21,876 nucleotides of DNA. Source: Deltaproteobacteria bacterium. Its GTDB lineage: Bacteria > Desulfobacterota > Desulfobacteria > Desulfobacterales > BuS5. Shown here piece after piece: positions 1 to 8,318 of this stretch. The position numbers and the translations under genes were made by a program. The notes beneath the pieces were generated by a model. The model was not told the DNA's origin, ran no database searches, and was given only the letters and a program-made list of their open reading frames with translations. Every line of letters begins with the position of its first letter. Within the stretch, counting starts at the first letter, position 1. The stretch spans positions 1 through 21,876 of the forward strand of contig JAGGWL010000137.1 in the NCBI GenBank assembly GCA_021157555.1. Reading direction: 5' to 3'.

Positions 1-13
1 ATTAGATGTCAGG

Positions 14-97
14 ACTGAGCTATGGTGAAATTTGAAAACCTCTGGCTGTTTGAGCGCAGCGAGTTTCAGAGGTTTTCAAATTTTATTATAGCTCAGT
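14..97. repeat. Long imperfect palindrome (REP/MITE-like element) at the truncated 5' end of the activator gene
   Basis: Two arms of 31 nt (14-44 and 67-97) are inverted copies with three mismatches (28 of 31 match), separated by a 22-nt spacer that holds a small GCTG/CAGC inverted repeat. Outer ends read ACTGAGCTAT and ATAGCTCAGT. The hexamer ATTAGA occurs at 1-6 and again at 109-114, outside both arms. A 35-codon reading frame (22-129) runs through the element but looks like a by-product of the palindrome. The size and symmetry fit a dispersed palindromic repeat or a non-autonomous element. Copy number elsewhere in the genome cannot be seen here. Confidence 0.7.
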
Positions 98-155
98 GTT
101 TGGTCGAAATTAGAGCCAAGCCCAAATAACTATTGAGGTTGCTCACGGACTTTCC

Positions 156-1487
156 GTGAACGCCATGGAAAAAGGAAAATATAAATTAGGCGAAGGTATC
201 ACAGGAAAGGTTATTCAGACAGGCAAGGCTGTTACAATTTCCAAAATAAGTGAAGAACCACTTTTTCTCAACAGAACGGCTTCAAGAAAAACCGCCATAG
301 ATCAGGAATTATCATTTATATGCGTACCTGTTATCAATAATAAGCATGTTATAGGGGCTCTTAGCGTAGACAAACCATATGATAAAGCTTATAAGCTTAG
401 TGAAGGTAAAAGGCTTCTGCTTGTAATAGCCACCATGATTGCAAGACATGTTGCCAATTTAGAAAAAATCCGCCTGGAAAAAGAGCATTTGAGACGTGAA
501 AACAGACGATTAAGAGACGAACTTGAAAATAAATATAAAATAAACAACATTATAGGAAACAGCAACAAGATGAGAGAGGTTTTTCAAATGATCTCTCAGG
601 TTTCCAGAAGCAACGCAACTGTTCTTATTCGCGGGGAAAGCGGCACAGGCAAGGAACTTGTGGCCAACTCCATCCATTACAACAGCCTGAGGGCAAAGCA
701 GCCTTTTATCAAGGTGAATTGCGCTGCATTGCCTTCCAATCTGATTGAAAGTGAACTTTTCGGGCATGAAAAAGGAGCCTTTACCGGCGCTTTAAATCAA
801 AAAAAAGGTAAATTTGAATTATCGCATAAAGGGACTCTTTTTCTTGACGAAATAGGTTCCATTGATCTTAATACGCAGGTAAATCTTCTACGTGTGCTTC
901 AGGAAAAGGAGTTTGAACGTGTTGGGGGCGAGAAAACAATAAAGATCAATGTGCGCATAATGACAGCAACAAACAAAAATCTTGAAGATGCCGTTGAGAA
1001 TGACACATTCAGGGGAGACCTTTATTATAGGCTTAATGTATTTCCGATTTATATTCCTCCTCTCAGAGAGCGCAAGACGGATATTTTGCTTCTTGCAGAT
1101 CATTTCCTGGAAAAATATACAAAGGAAAATTTTAAGGAAATCCGAAGATTTTCAACTCCTGCCATAGATATGCTGATGGCTTATCACTGGCCAGGGAATG
1201 TAAGAGAACTGGAAAATTGTATTGAGCGCGCTGTATTGTTATGCGAAGAAGGCGTAATACATACTTATCATCTGCCTCCTACACTACAGACAGGTGCAGA
1301 ATCTAATACATTGACGGGACTTTCTCTTGAGGATGCTGTTGCAGCTCTGGAAAAAGAGATGATAATTGATGCTCTCAAAAATACACGCGGGAATGCAACC
1401 CTGGCTGCCCAAATGCTGAAAACCACGGTTAGAAAATTTAATTACAAATCTAAAAAAAATATGATAAATTATCGTGATTATCGGTAA
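156..1487 (+). CDS. NifA-type sigma54-dependent transcriptional activator, N-terminally truncated
   Basis: This is an enhancer-binding protein that uses ATP to open promoters held by sigma54 RNA polymerase. Residues 1-105 are the back half of a GAF sensor domain, followed by a charged linker. The AAA+ domain spans about 130-375, with Walker A GESGTGKE at 160-167, the sigma54-contacting GAFTGA loop at 207-212 and Walker B LFLDE at 228-232. A Fis-type helix-turn-helix (about 408-432) ends the protein. The start shown is GTG; ATG at 165 is an alternative, and neither has a good ribosome site. Homology to NifA-type GAF domains continues upstream in the same frame to about 114 (SQAQITIEVAHGLS), where an in-frame TAG at 111-113 and the palindrome at 14-97 intervene. 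The first roughly 50-70 residues expected of the family are therefore missing. It may be a disrupted gene or a shortened activator with altered sensing. It ends 4 bp from the convergent rlpA. Confidence 0.85.
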   Translation: MNAMEKGKYKLGEGITGKVIQTGKAVTISKISEEPLFLNRTASRKTAIDQELSFICVPVINNKHVIGALSVDKPYDKAYKLSEGKRLLLVIATMIARHVANLEKIRLEKEHLRRENRRLRDELENKYKINNIIGNSNKMREVFQMISQVSRSNATVLIRGESGTGKELVANSIHYNSLRAKQPFIKVNCAALPSNLIESELFGHEKGAFTGALNQKKGKFELSHKGTLFLDEIGSIDLNTQVNLLRVLQEKEFERVGGEKTIKINVRIMTATNKNLEDAVENDTFRGDLYYRLNVFPIYIPPLRERKTDILLLADHFLEKYTKENFKEIRRFSTPAIDMLMAYHWPGNVRELENCIERAVLLCEEGVIHTYHLPPTLQTGAESNTLTGLSLEDAVAALEKEMIIDALKNTRGNATLAAQMLKTTVRKFNYKSKKNMINYRDYR

Positions 1488-1490
1488 CTT

Positions 1491-2258
1491 TTATTCCGCA
1501 ACAATAAAAACATCGTGAAAGCCGTGCTGTATAAGTATATCTTCATATTTTGAGGCCTGCTCCAGTGTGGTGCATTTCCCCGCTCTCACCCGGTAAAGGG
1601 GCTTGTCCTCAGTATTAACTATAGTAAGATGGATATTGTTGTAAATTGGATCCAGCTCTTTTTTTAATTTTTCAGCATTGCTTAAATCGCTGAATGCCCC
1701 TATTTGCAAAGTAAAGTTGCCATTGTAATAGTCTACTGGAATAAATTCAGGCCCGGATTTAATCTTTGCTGTATTTTGCCGTACATGTCCGAGTGCAACT
1801 ATCTTTACGCGGGCAGTACCTGGTCCGACTATTCCTATTTTTTTTGCGGCAGCATATGAAAGATCTATTATCCTTCCTTTTACAAAAGGCCCTCGATCAT
1901 TTATCCTTACATTGATTTTTTTATTATTATCCAGGTTATATACACTAACCCAGGTACCCAGAGGAAGTGTTTTATGCGCAGCTGAGATTGCATACATGTT
2001 ATAGCTCTCTCCGTTTGCGGTTTTTCTACCATGAAATTTTTTGCCATACCAGGATGCATGGCCGCTCTGGGTAAAGCCGCTGGAATGTGTTAATGGGTGG
2101 TACCAGTTGCGGCCTATCCTGTAAGGTTTGGTATAAGGTTTTGTTTTGCCGGCCGTTGCCGGAAGCTGACGGGCAGGTCTGCGGACAGGTTCCACAGTTG
2201 TGCAACTGCTTATTAAAAAAAAAGATAATATACCGGCTAATATAAAATATTTATTCAA
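1491..2258 (-). CDS. rlpA: RlpA-like septal lipoprotein, putative lytic transglycosylase with SPOR domain
   Basis: The 255-residue lipoprotein has a hydrophobic signal peptide ending in a lipobox (LISSC, Cys19). A double-psi beta-barrel follows (about 65-155), containing ASWYG, KTANGE, H95 and the NDRGPF motif with Asp121. A C-terminal SPOR domain (about 180-253, NFTLQIGAFSD) is known in the family to bind denuded septal glycan. RlpA of Pseudomonas cleaves naked glycan strands at the septum, and the acidic and histidine residues of that site appear to be kept here, so activity is plausible. The start is TTG, chosen because AGGTG lies 8 nt upstream. It follows lon by 55 bp on the same strand, so co-transcription with hsp20-lon is possible. 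No terminator separates it from the convergent activator gene. Confidence 0.93.
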   Translation of the reverse strand: MNKYFILAGILSFFLISSCTTVEPVRRPARQLPATAGKTKPYTKPYRIGRNWYHPLTHSSGFTQSGHASWYGKKFHGRKTANGESYNMYAISAAHKTLPLGTWVSVYNLDNNKKINVRINDRGPFVKGRIIDLSYAAAKKIGIVGPGTARVKIVALGHVRQNTAKIKSGPEFIPVDYYNGNFTLQIGAFSDLSNAEKLKKELDPIYNNIHLTIVNTEDKPLYRVRAGKCTTLEQASKYEDILIQHGFHDVFIVAE

Positions 2259-2313
2259 TTTTTTTACACCTAAAACCCAAAACTTAACATTTGAAATCTA
2301 ACACTGTTTTTCA

Positions 2314-4680
2314 TTATTGAGCAAAGGCAATTTTTAAAACATCCATCATTTTTTCAGCAAAGATAAACTCAATATCCTTTTGGACCTTTTCGGGTATATC
2401 TTCCATATCTTTTTTGTTCCAGGCCGGCATTATAATTGTTTTAATGCCTGATCTGTGAGCGGCCAGAACCTTTTCCTTGATGCCGCCAACGGGAAGAATT
2501 TTCCCTCTCAAAGTAATTTCACCTGTCATTGCCAAATTTTTTTGAATTGGCTTGTTGGTCATCATTGAGACCAGTGCTGTTAACATGGTTACTCCGGCTG
2601 AAGGCCCGTCTTTTGGGGTCGCTCCGGCCGGTACATGGATATGGATATCATGTTTTTCAAAAAAATCTTCATCAATGCCAAGACGTTTTGCATGTGTTCG
2701 GATAAAACTCAAAGCGGCTGTAGCTGATTCCTTCATAACATCACCCAGTTGCCCGGTAAGGGTGAGCGCTTTTTTCCCCTTCATGGCTGTAGCCTCAATA
2801 AAGAGCAATACCCCGCCGGCCTCTGTCCAGGCCAGCCCCAGTGCCACACCAGGAGTTAAAATTTGGGAACGTACTTCGGTAGAAAAATGGACAGGTCCAA
2901 GATATGAAAAAACATCCTGCTTTTTAACTGTTGCGGTTTTTATTTCCTCCTGAGCTACTTTTACTGCAACCCCGCGACATATAGTTGCTATTTCTCTTTC
3001 CAGATTTCTTAACCCGGCTTCTCTGGTATAACCAACAATTATATCATTAATTGCCCCCCTGGTAAATTTTATATGGCTGTATTTCAACCCGTGGGCTTCT
3101 CTTTGGCGTGGTATGAGATATTTGTTTGTTATTTTGATCTTTTCATCCAGAGTATAACCGGAAAGCCGCAATACTTCCATCCTGTCCAGCAAAGCGGAAG
3201 GAATGGTGTCGAGAATGTTGGCGGTTGTAATAAACATTACCTTAGATAGATCAAATGGAACATCAAGGTAATGATCCGAAAAGGAAAAATTTTGTTCCGG
3301 ATCCAGCACTTCAAGCAGAGCAGATGATGGGTCACCCCGAAAATCACTGCCTACTTTATCTATTTCATCCAGCATAAAAACAGGGTTGTTCGATTCAGCC
3401 CTTCTTATCCCCTGTATAATCCTTCCAGGCAAAGCTCCCACATAAGTGCGCCGATGGCCTCTGATTTCAGCCTCATCCCTTACTCCACCCAGCGATATTC
3501 GTATGAATTTACGTCCAAGCGCTCTTGCAATGGAACGTCCCAAAGATGTTTTACCTGTGCCTGGAGGGCCTGCAAGACACAAAATAGGCCCTTTGGATTC
3601 AGGCTTTAATTTGCGTACGGCCAAGTATTCAATAACTCTTTTTTTCGGTTTTTCAAGACCAAAATGATCATCTTCAAGAATTTTTTCCGCTTTACCAAGA
3701 TCAAGATTATCTTCAGTGCTGCTGTTCCATGGCAAACTCGTAATCCAGTCAAGATAAGTAGAGGCAACCGTATATTCGGATGAAGAAGGATGCATGCGTG
3801 CAAGGCGGCTGAGTTCCCTCTCTGCTTCTTTAAGCGCTATTTCCGGCAGTTTAATTTTTGCAATTTTAGCTCTGTATTCATCAATTTCTACAGATGACCC
3901 ATCCTTTTCGCCAAGTTCTTCTTTTATAGCTTTAAGCTGCTGCCGCAGATAATATTCCCTTTGGCTCTTGTCCATATCGCCTTTTACCTGGGTCTGAATT
4001 TTGTTGCCCAGTTCCAGAATTTCAATCTGATGATTAACAAGGCGTGTAACTTCTTTTAAGCGTTTTTTTATATCATGTGTTTCCAGAATTTTCTGTTTTT
4101 CATCCCGGGTTGAATTTATTATGGATGAAACCATATCAGCAAAAACGCCTGCTTCCTGAATTGATTGTGCCATTAAGCCAAGTTCCTGAGGCAGACCGGG
4201 GGATAGTTGAACAATTCTTATGAACAATCCGGAAATATTAGTCTTTAATGCTTCTATCTCCTTGTCTGTCTTTTCTTCGTCCTTAATATGAACAACATTG
4301 GCAAGAAGATAAGGATCTGTTTGCGTATATTCCTTGATCCTGAATCTTTCAAGTCCCTGAACCAGTAATTGGACCTTGTTGTTTTCTGCTTTTGCCATTT
4401 TTAAGATAAGAGCGCTTGTGCCTACATTATAAAGATCGTCCTTTGATTCTTCCCGGGGTTCTGCTTTGACTTCTATCTTACCCGACTGTTTGGATGCAAC
4501 AAATCCTATAATACGATCTTTTGACATTGCATCATCGATAAGCCGTATCGAATTTTCCTGCATTACCACAAAAGGTAAAACCATTTTTGGAAAAAGAACC
4601 GTATCAAATAATGGAAGAATAGAAAGGGTTTCAGGGATTTTTTCAGTGCCGATATCAATGGGCTGGCGAGGCTCCGTCAT
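2314..4680 (-). CDS. lon: ATP-dependent Lon protease (LonA type)
   Basis: This is a cytosolic AAA+ serine protease that degrades misfolded and regulatory proteins. With the ATG start the protein has 788 residues, normal for bacterial LonA. It has an N-terminal substrate-binding domain (about 15-205), a coiled helical region (about 205-305), and an AAA+ module with Walker A GPPGTGKT at 371-378 and Walker B VFMLDEID just after 430. The C-terminal protease domain carries the catalytic dyad Ser694 (KDGPSAG) and Lys737 (GGIKEK). The reading frame could open at TTG 4692, but GGAG at 4687-4690, six nt before the ATG at 4680, fixes the start there. It lies 35 bp downstream of hsp20, which fits a heat-shock or proteostasis operon. 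Confidence 0.97.
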   Translation of the reverse strand: MTEPRQPIDIGTEKIPETLSILPLFDTVLFPKMVLPFVVMQENSIRLIDDAMSKDRIIGFVASKQSGKIEVKAEPREESKDDLYNVGTSALILKMAKAENNKVQLLVQGLERFRIKEYTQTDPYLLANVVHIKDEEKTDKEIEALKTNISGLFIRIVQLSPGLPQELGLMAQSIQEAGVFADMVSSIINSTRDEKQKILETHDIKKRLKEVTRLVNHQIEILELGNKIQTQVKGDMDKSQREYYLRQQLKAIKEELGEKDGSSVEIDEYRAKIAKIKLPEIALKEAERELSRLARMHPSSSEYTVASTYLDWITSLPWNSSTEDNLDLGKAEKILEDDHFGLEKPKKRVIEYLAVRKLKPESKGPILCLAGPPGTGKTSLGRSIARALGRKFIRISLGGVRDEAEIRGHRRTYVGALPGRIIQGIRRAESNNPVFMLDEIDKVGSDFRGDPSSALLEVLDPEQNFSFSDHYLDVPFDLSKVMFITTANILDTIPSALLDRMEVLRLSGYTLDEKIKITNKYLIPRQREAHGLKYSHIKFTRGAINDIIVGYTREAGLRNLEREIATICRGVAVKVAQEEIKTATVKKQDVFSYLGPVHFSTEVRSQILTPGVALGLAWTEAGGVLLFIEATAMKGKKALTLTGQLGDVMKESATAALSFIRTHAKRLGIDEDFFEKHDIHIHVPAGATPKDGPSAGVTMLTALVSMMTNKPIQKNLAMTGEITLRGKILPVGGIKEKVLAAHRSGIKTIIMPAWNKKDMEDIPEKVQKDIEFIFAEKMMDVLKIAFAQ

Positions 4681-4715
4681 TTTAATCTCCAATTTTTTAA
4701 AATCAAGGACAGGAC

Positions 4716-5153
4716 TTATTGATCTGATTTTTGAATCTTGTTCATAAGAAGTTTGGATAGTCTGATCTGCAGCATACCGTTTGAATATGATGCAGCTGCT
4801 GTTTCGGGATCTATGACAGCCGGAAGAAAAAGCATACGTTCAAACCTTCCATATTGAATTTCTGCAAGCCGGTAAACTGCCCCTTCCACACGTTGAGCAA
4901 CTGCCCGCTCACCTGAAATCTTAACGGCCTTACTACTGATTTCTATCTCTAATTCTTCCTTGTTTACCCCTGCAATTTCAGCCAGCACGATTATCTCAGC
5001 ATCGGTTTCGTAAATATCCATTTGAGGTTTCCATAAACGTTCTGAAAGCGTAAAAACAGGGTTTAAAGATCGAAACATTCCATTTATTGTTCTTTCTAAA
5101 TTCGAACCTGTACGCTCAAAATCTCTGGTAAACCTTATTTTGATATAGTCCAT
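4716..5153 (-). CDS. Small heat shock protein, Hsp20/alpha-crystallin family
   Basis: An ATP-independent holdase of 145 residues. The alpha-crystallin domain covers about 41-135, with WKPQMDIYETDAEI at its start, the LAEIAGVNKEEL segment, the YGRFERMLFLP strand (101-111) and NGMLQIRL (125-132). The N-terminal arm is about 40 residues. The tail is short and I see no clear I-x-I/V anchoring motif, so assembly into large oligomers may differ from standard members. AAGGAG six nt before the ATG supports the start. It is the first gene of a probable hsp20-lon(-rlpA) unit, which makes sense because holdases and Lon handle the same damaged proteins. The upstream region carries a duplicated 37-bp segment. 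Confidence 0.94.
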   Translation of the reverse strand: MDYIKIRFTRDFERTGSNLERTINGMFRSLNPVFTLSERLWKPQMDIYETDAEIIVLAEIAGVNKEELEIEISSKAVKISGERAVAQRVEGAVYRLAEIQYGRFERMLFLPAVIDPETAAASYSNGMLQIRLSKLLMNKIQKSDQ

Positions 5154-5165
5154 CAGTGACTCCTT

Positions 5166-5239
5166 GGTAGTAGGGAGCTATTCATATTAATTATTAATCA
5201 ACGGTAGTAGGGAGCTATTCATATTAATTATTAATCAAC
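5166..5239. repeat. Perfect 37-bp tandem duplication in the hsp20 5' region
   Basis: The segment 5166-5202 is repeated without a mismatch at 5203-5239. Each unit begins GGTAGTAGGGAGCTATTC and ends with an AT-rich stretch (ATTAATTATTAATCAAC). The pair ends 8 bp upstream of the hsp20 ribosome-binding site, so both copies would lie in the hsp20 5' untranslated region if the promoter at 5265-5294 is used. A recent slip duplication is the simplest origin. Confidence 0.95.
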
Positions 5240-5264
5240 CTGCAAGAATTTATTTATAAATTTA

Positions 5265-5294
5265 AATATATAAAGATATGAATAGAATTGTAAA
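5265..5294 (-). promoter_or_regulatory. Possible promoter for hsp20-lon
   Basis: Read on the minus strand, TTTACA (5289-5294) is followed after 18 bp by TATATT (5265-5270). This is a fair housekeeping-type match in a very AT-rich region. No CIRCE element or clear sigma32-type promoter was found. The spacing is one longer than optimal and chance AT-rich matches are common here. Confidence 0.35.
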
Positions 5295-5321
5295 GGAAAA
5301 TTTTTAGATTTATAGTTTTTC

Positions 5322-5349
5322 TTGACATTTTTATATAACATGCTAAATT
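5322..5349 (+). promoter_or_regulatory. Sigma70-type promoter for the sulP gene
   Basis: A perfect TTGACA (5322-5327) is followed after 16 bp by TAAATT (5344-5349, four of six matches to consensus). It lies about 40 bp before the ATG of the transporter gene, whose ribosome site AAGGA is at 5373-5377. It is arranged divergently from the possible hsp20 promoter. Confidence 0.6.
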
Positions 5350-5386
5350 AATGTATCATTTTAAAAAAAAATAAGGAAAAAAATTT

Positions 5387-7501
5387 ATGCTGAACAAAGT
5401 TTTTCCCTTTCTTAACTGGTTTAAAAATTACGGTTCTGACAGTCTGAAAATAGATGCTATTTCAGGACTTACAGTAGCTTTGGTATTGATTCCCCAATCT
5501 ATGGCTTATGCACAATTAGCAGGGTTGCCGCCATATTACGGGCTTTATGCTTCATTTTTGCCACCCATGCTCGCAGCATTGTTCGGTTCAAGCCGCCAGT
5601 TGGCAACAGGGCCGGTAGCTGTAGTTTCACTCATGACGGCCGCTTCTCTTGAACCTCTTGCTGCTGCAGGAAGTGAAGGATATATAGCTTATGCTATCTT
5701 GCTGGCCTTTATGGTAGGCGCTTTCCAGTTTACTCTTGGTGTATGCAAGCTGGGTCTTATTGTTAATTTTCTTTCCCATCCTGTTGTTAATGGATTTACA
5801 AATGCGGCTGCCATTATTATTGCCTCATCGCAATTATCAAAAATATTTGGCGTTTATGTTGACAAGGCTGAACATCATTATGAAACTATATGGCGGGTCT
5901 GCGAGGCAGCTTTTCATTATATTCACTGGCCGACTCTGATATTAGGCCTGCTGGCTTTTGGTATTATGTATGGCATGCGGAAAATATCACCCAAAATGCC
6001 AAATGTTCTTGTAGCAGTGGTGGTAACCATACTCATCTCATGGGCAATTGGTTTTGAACATAATCTGATTGTAGATATAAAATCTATTCAATCTCCGGAT
6101 GCCATAGAACTGATTACCAATTTTAACAAACAAATAGCTATTGCCGATCAGCTTGTTAATGAACGATCAGAGGTCAATATTGCCATGGATAAGGCAGGAA
6201 CCTCCCACGACATAATTGCCCTGCTTGCTGCTGAACATAATGCCAAGGTTCTCGTCGAAAATATAAATATTCTTAAAGAAAAAAAGCACTATTGCCGCAG
6301 GAGTATCAGGGATCTATTGTTTGAGGGTGTGAAGCAGCCGGATGGAACCTTAAAATTTTATCCAAAGGAAATGCTTCCACTTGACGTCAAGGGCGATGGT
6401 CGGCAATGGAGAATTAAAGCAGGCAACAGTCGTATTGATTCGGATAAGCTGCTAATGACCGGCGGCGGCGCTGTGGTAGGAGTTATTCCAAAGGGCTTGC
6501 CGGAGTTAAGCGTTCCTGAATTCAACTTTAAAATTATTTTGCATCTTTTACCGTTTACGGCCATAATTTCACTTCTTGGCTTTATGGAAGCAATCTCTAT
6601 TGCAAAGGCAATGGCCGCAAAAACAGGTCAGCGGCTTGACCCAAATCAGGAATTAATAGGACAGGGTATAGCTAATATTATCGGTTCAATCGGGAAAAGT
6701 TATCCTGTTTCAGGATCTTTTTCCAGATCAGCGGTCAATCTGCAGACAGGGGCAGTCTCCGGCTTATCAAGTGTTTTTACAAGCATTGCTGTTATTATTG
6801 CGCTTTTATTTTTTACCCCCTTACTCTATCATTTGCCTCAGTCTGTTTTGGCGGCTGTAATTATGATGGCGGTTATAGGGCTTGTTAATGTCTCCGGTTT
6901 TGTGCATGCTTGGAAGGTTCAGTGGTATGATGGAGCTATTTCCATAATTGCATTTATTTGTACGCTTATGTTTGCCCCTCATTTAGAAAAAGGAATTGAA
7001 GTTGGAGTTGTACTTTCTTTGCTCGTATTTTTATTTAAAAGCATGAGGCCGACTCTCTCATCCCTTTCAAGGGCTCCCGATAAATCTTTACGGGATTCTA
7101 TTGAATACGGCCTCGAAGAATGTGAATTTGTGGCCATGATTCGTTTTGAGGGCCCCCTTTTCTTTGCCAGCGCCAGCCATCTTGAAGATCAGGCTTTGGA
7201 ACTTCTGCTCAGAAAGAAAAAACTTAAACACATAATTTTTGTTTCCAACGGAATTAGCGACATTGATGCATCTGGTGAGGAAACATTGTCATTATTTATT
7301 GACAATGTAAGAAGTGCTGGTATAGATATTTCTTTCAGCGGTGTGAATGAAACGGTTATGAAGATTATGAAGCGTACCCATTTACTGGCTAAAATTGGTG
7401 AAAATCACATCTATACGACCATGGAAAAGGCTTTAAGTACGATTCACAGTCAGGCTCACGCAGATGAATGGGAAGATACCTGTCCACTTCTGAAAGTATA
7501 A
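5387..7501 (+). CDS. SulP-family anion transporter with STAS domain and a large hydrophilic insert
   Basis: An inner-membrane transporter of the SulP/SLC26 family, which carries sulfate, bicarbonate or other anions. Hydrophobic membrane segments fill about 22-225 and 380-550. The family signature near the first segments is visible (LVLIPQSMAYAQLAGLPPYYGLY), as is the YPVSGSFSRSAVN region (439-451). A cytoplasmic STAS domain occupies about 575-690 with its DASG motif at 627-630. At 704 residues it is longer than the usual 550-600. The excess is a charged, non-membrane stretch at about 231-361, placed just before the conserved loop VVGVIPKGLPELS (363-375). I do not recognise that insert. The substrate cannot be decided. 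A promoter and an AAGGA site precede the ATG. Confidence 0.93.
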   Translation: MLNKVFPFLNWFKNYGSDSLKIDAISGLTVALVLIPQSMAYAQLAGLPPYYGLYASFLPPMLAALFGSSRQLATGPVAVVSLMTAASLEPLAAAGSEGYIAYAILLAFMVGAFQFTLGVCKLGLIVNFLSHPVVNGFTNAAAIIIASSQLSKIFGVYVDKAEHHYETIWRVCEAAFHYIHWPTLILGLLAFGIMYGMRKISPKMPNVLVAVVVTILISWAIGFEHNLIVDIKSIQSPDAIELITNFNKQIAIADQLVNERSEVNIAMDKAGTSHDIIALLAAEHNAKVLVENINILKEKKHYCRRSIRDLLFEGVKQPDGTLKFYPKEMLPLDVKGDGRQWRIKAGNSRIDSDKLLMTGGGAVVGVIPKGLPELSVPEFNFKIILHLLPFTAIISLLGFMEAISIAKAMAAKTGQRLDPNQELIGQGIANIIGSIGKSYPVSGSFSRSAVNLQTGAVSGLSSVFTSIAVIIALLFFTPLLYHLPQSVLAAVIMMAVIGLVNVSGFVHAWKVQWYDGAISIIAFICTLMFAPHLEKGIEVGVVLSLLVFLFKSMRPTLSSLSRAPDKSLRDSIEYGLEECEFVAMIRFEGPLFFASASHLEDQALELLLRKKKLKHIIFVSNGISDIDASGEETLSLFIDNVRSAGIDISFSGVNETVMKIMKRTHLLAKIGENHIYTTMEKALSTIHSQAHADEWEDTCPLLKV

Positions 7502-7679
7502 TCTATAGATTTCTAATGACCGCCGCAACACATCTTTTCTTTTTTTGTGCCACCATGCTGATTCGAACCTCACACAGCGGGCTGGTTCTATCCAAACGCA
7601 CTCTTGCAGGGTCACTTTGTGTTCCTGCTTCACTAAATACTCTAACCTACTTTTTGGGCTTGATTAAGGATGCCAAAAA

Positions 7680-8282
7680 ATGGAAAAAAAAGTTTTTTTT
7701 AAATCTGATGATTTCAGCCTGGAAGGCTTGATAGATAGAGCTGAGAGTGACAAGGGGGTTGTTATAAGTCACCCTCACCCACTTTATGGTGGCGATATGC
7801 AAAATTATGTGGTTCAATCCATAAAAAAAGTATACAGAGAAAAAGGATATACGACTTTCCGGTTTAATTTCAGAGGAGTTGGTGCCAGCCAGGGAAATTA
7901 CGATAATGATCAAGGCGAGCAAAAAGACTTGTGCGCAGCGTTATTATTTATTGCTTCAACAGGTATAAACCATGTTGAACTTGCCGGTTATTCTTATGGT
8001 GCATGGATAAATTCCCTTGTCGCCTGTAAGGATGCTTCTATAAAAAATATTGTGCTTGTATCTCCTCCGGTTGCTTTTATTGATTTTAAGCCTGTTACAT
8101 CTATTCCTGGATTAAAACTGGTTGTTACAGGAACTCTTGATGATTACGCGCCACCGGATCTTCTTGAAAAGACTGTAAAGTTATGGAATCCAAAAGCAAC
8201 TATTGAAATTATTAATGGAGCAAATCATTTTTACGAGGGCTATACAAAAAAGCTGGAGTCTGTTTTAAGAAAAAGGGTTTGA
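7680..8282 (+). CDS. Small alpha/beta-hydrolase (dienelactone-hydrolase-like)
   Basis: A 200-residue soluble alpha/beta hydrolase of the type often annotated as alpha/beta hydrolase or dienelactone hydrolase family. Visible features are the HPHPLYGGDMQN segment (31-42), the RFNFRGVGASQG oxyanion-side loop (61-72), and a nucleophile elbow GYSYG with Ser105. The triad candidates Asp154/Asp155 (GTLDD) and His183 (GANHFY) complete the site, so it should be catalytically active. AAGGA about 9 nt before the ATG supports the start. It ends 36 bp before proS and probably shares its transcript. Its substrate is unknown; intracellular esterase or lipase-like activity is only a guess. Confidence 0.88.
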   Translation: MEKKVFFKSDDFSLEGLIDRAESDKGVVISHPHPLYGGDMQNYVVQSIKKVYREKGYTTFRFNFRGVGASQGNYDNDQGEQKDLCAALLFIASTGINHVELAGYSYGAWINSLVACKDASIKNIVLVSPPVAFIDFKPVTSIPGLKLVVTGTLDDYAPPDLLEKTVKLWNPKATIEIINGANHFYEGYTKKLESVLRKRV

Positions 8283-8318
8283 GAAAAGGAGATATCCTCC
8301 TGAAAGGTGATCTATTTT

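Noticed and set aside
22..129. 35-codon reading frame through the palindrome at the left edge
   Set aside because: Its codons are set by the inverted repeat, and it has no convincing ribosome site; it is probably not a gene.
2552..2953. Plus-strand frame opposite lon
   Set aside because: It is a shadow of the lon coding sequence, with no ribosome site or recognisable domain.
5154..5386. CIRCE or sigma32-type heat-shock promoter upstream of hsp20
   Set aside because: No TTAGCACTC/GAGTGCTAA pair and no CTTGAA...CCCAT arrangement is present on either strand.
7502..7679. Gap between sulP and the hydrolase, with a minus-strand frame (7433-7633) and GGTTCGAATC on the minus strand like a tRNA T-loop
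   Set aside because: The T-arm stem does not pair and no acceptor or anticodon arm can be drawn. The reading frame overlaps the sulP end and has no recognisable product. The 12-nt palindrome AATCTATAGATT at 7500-7511 is too short to call a terminator.
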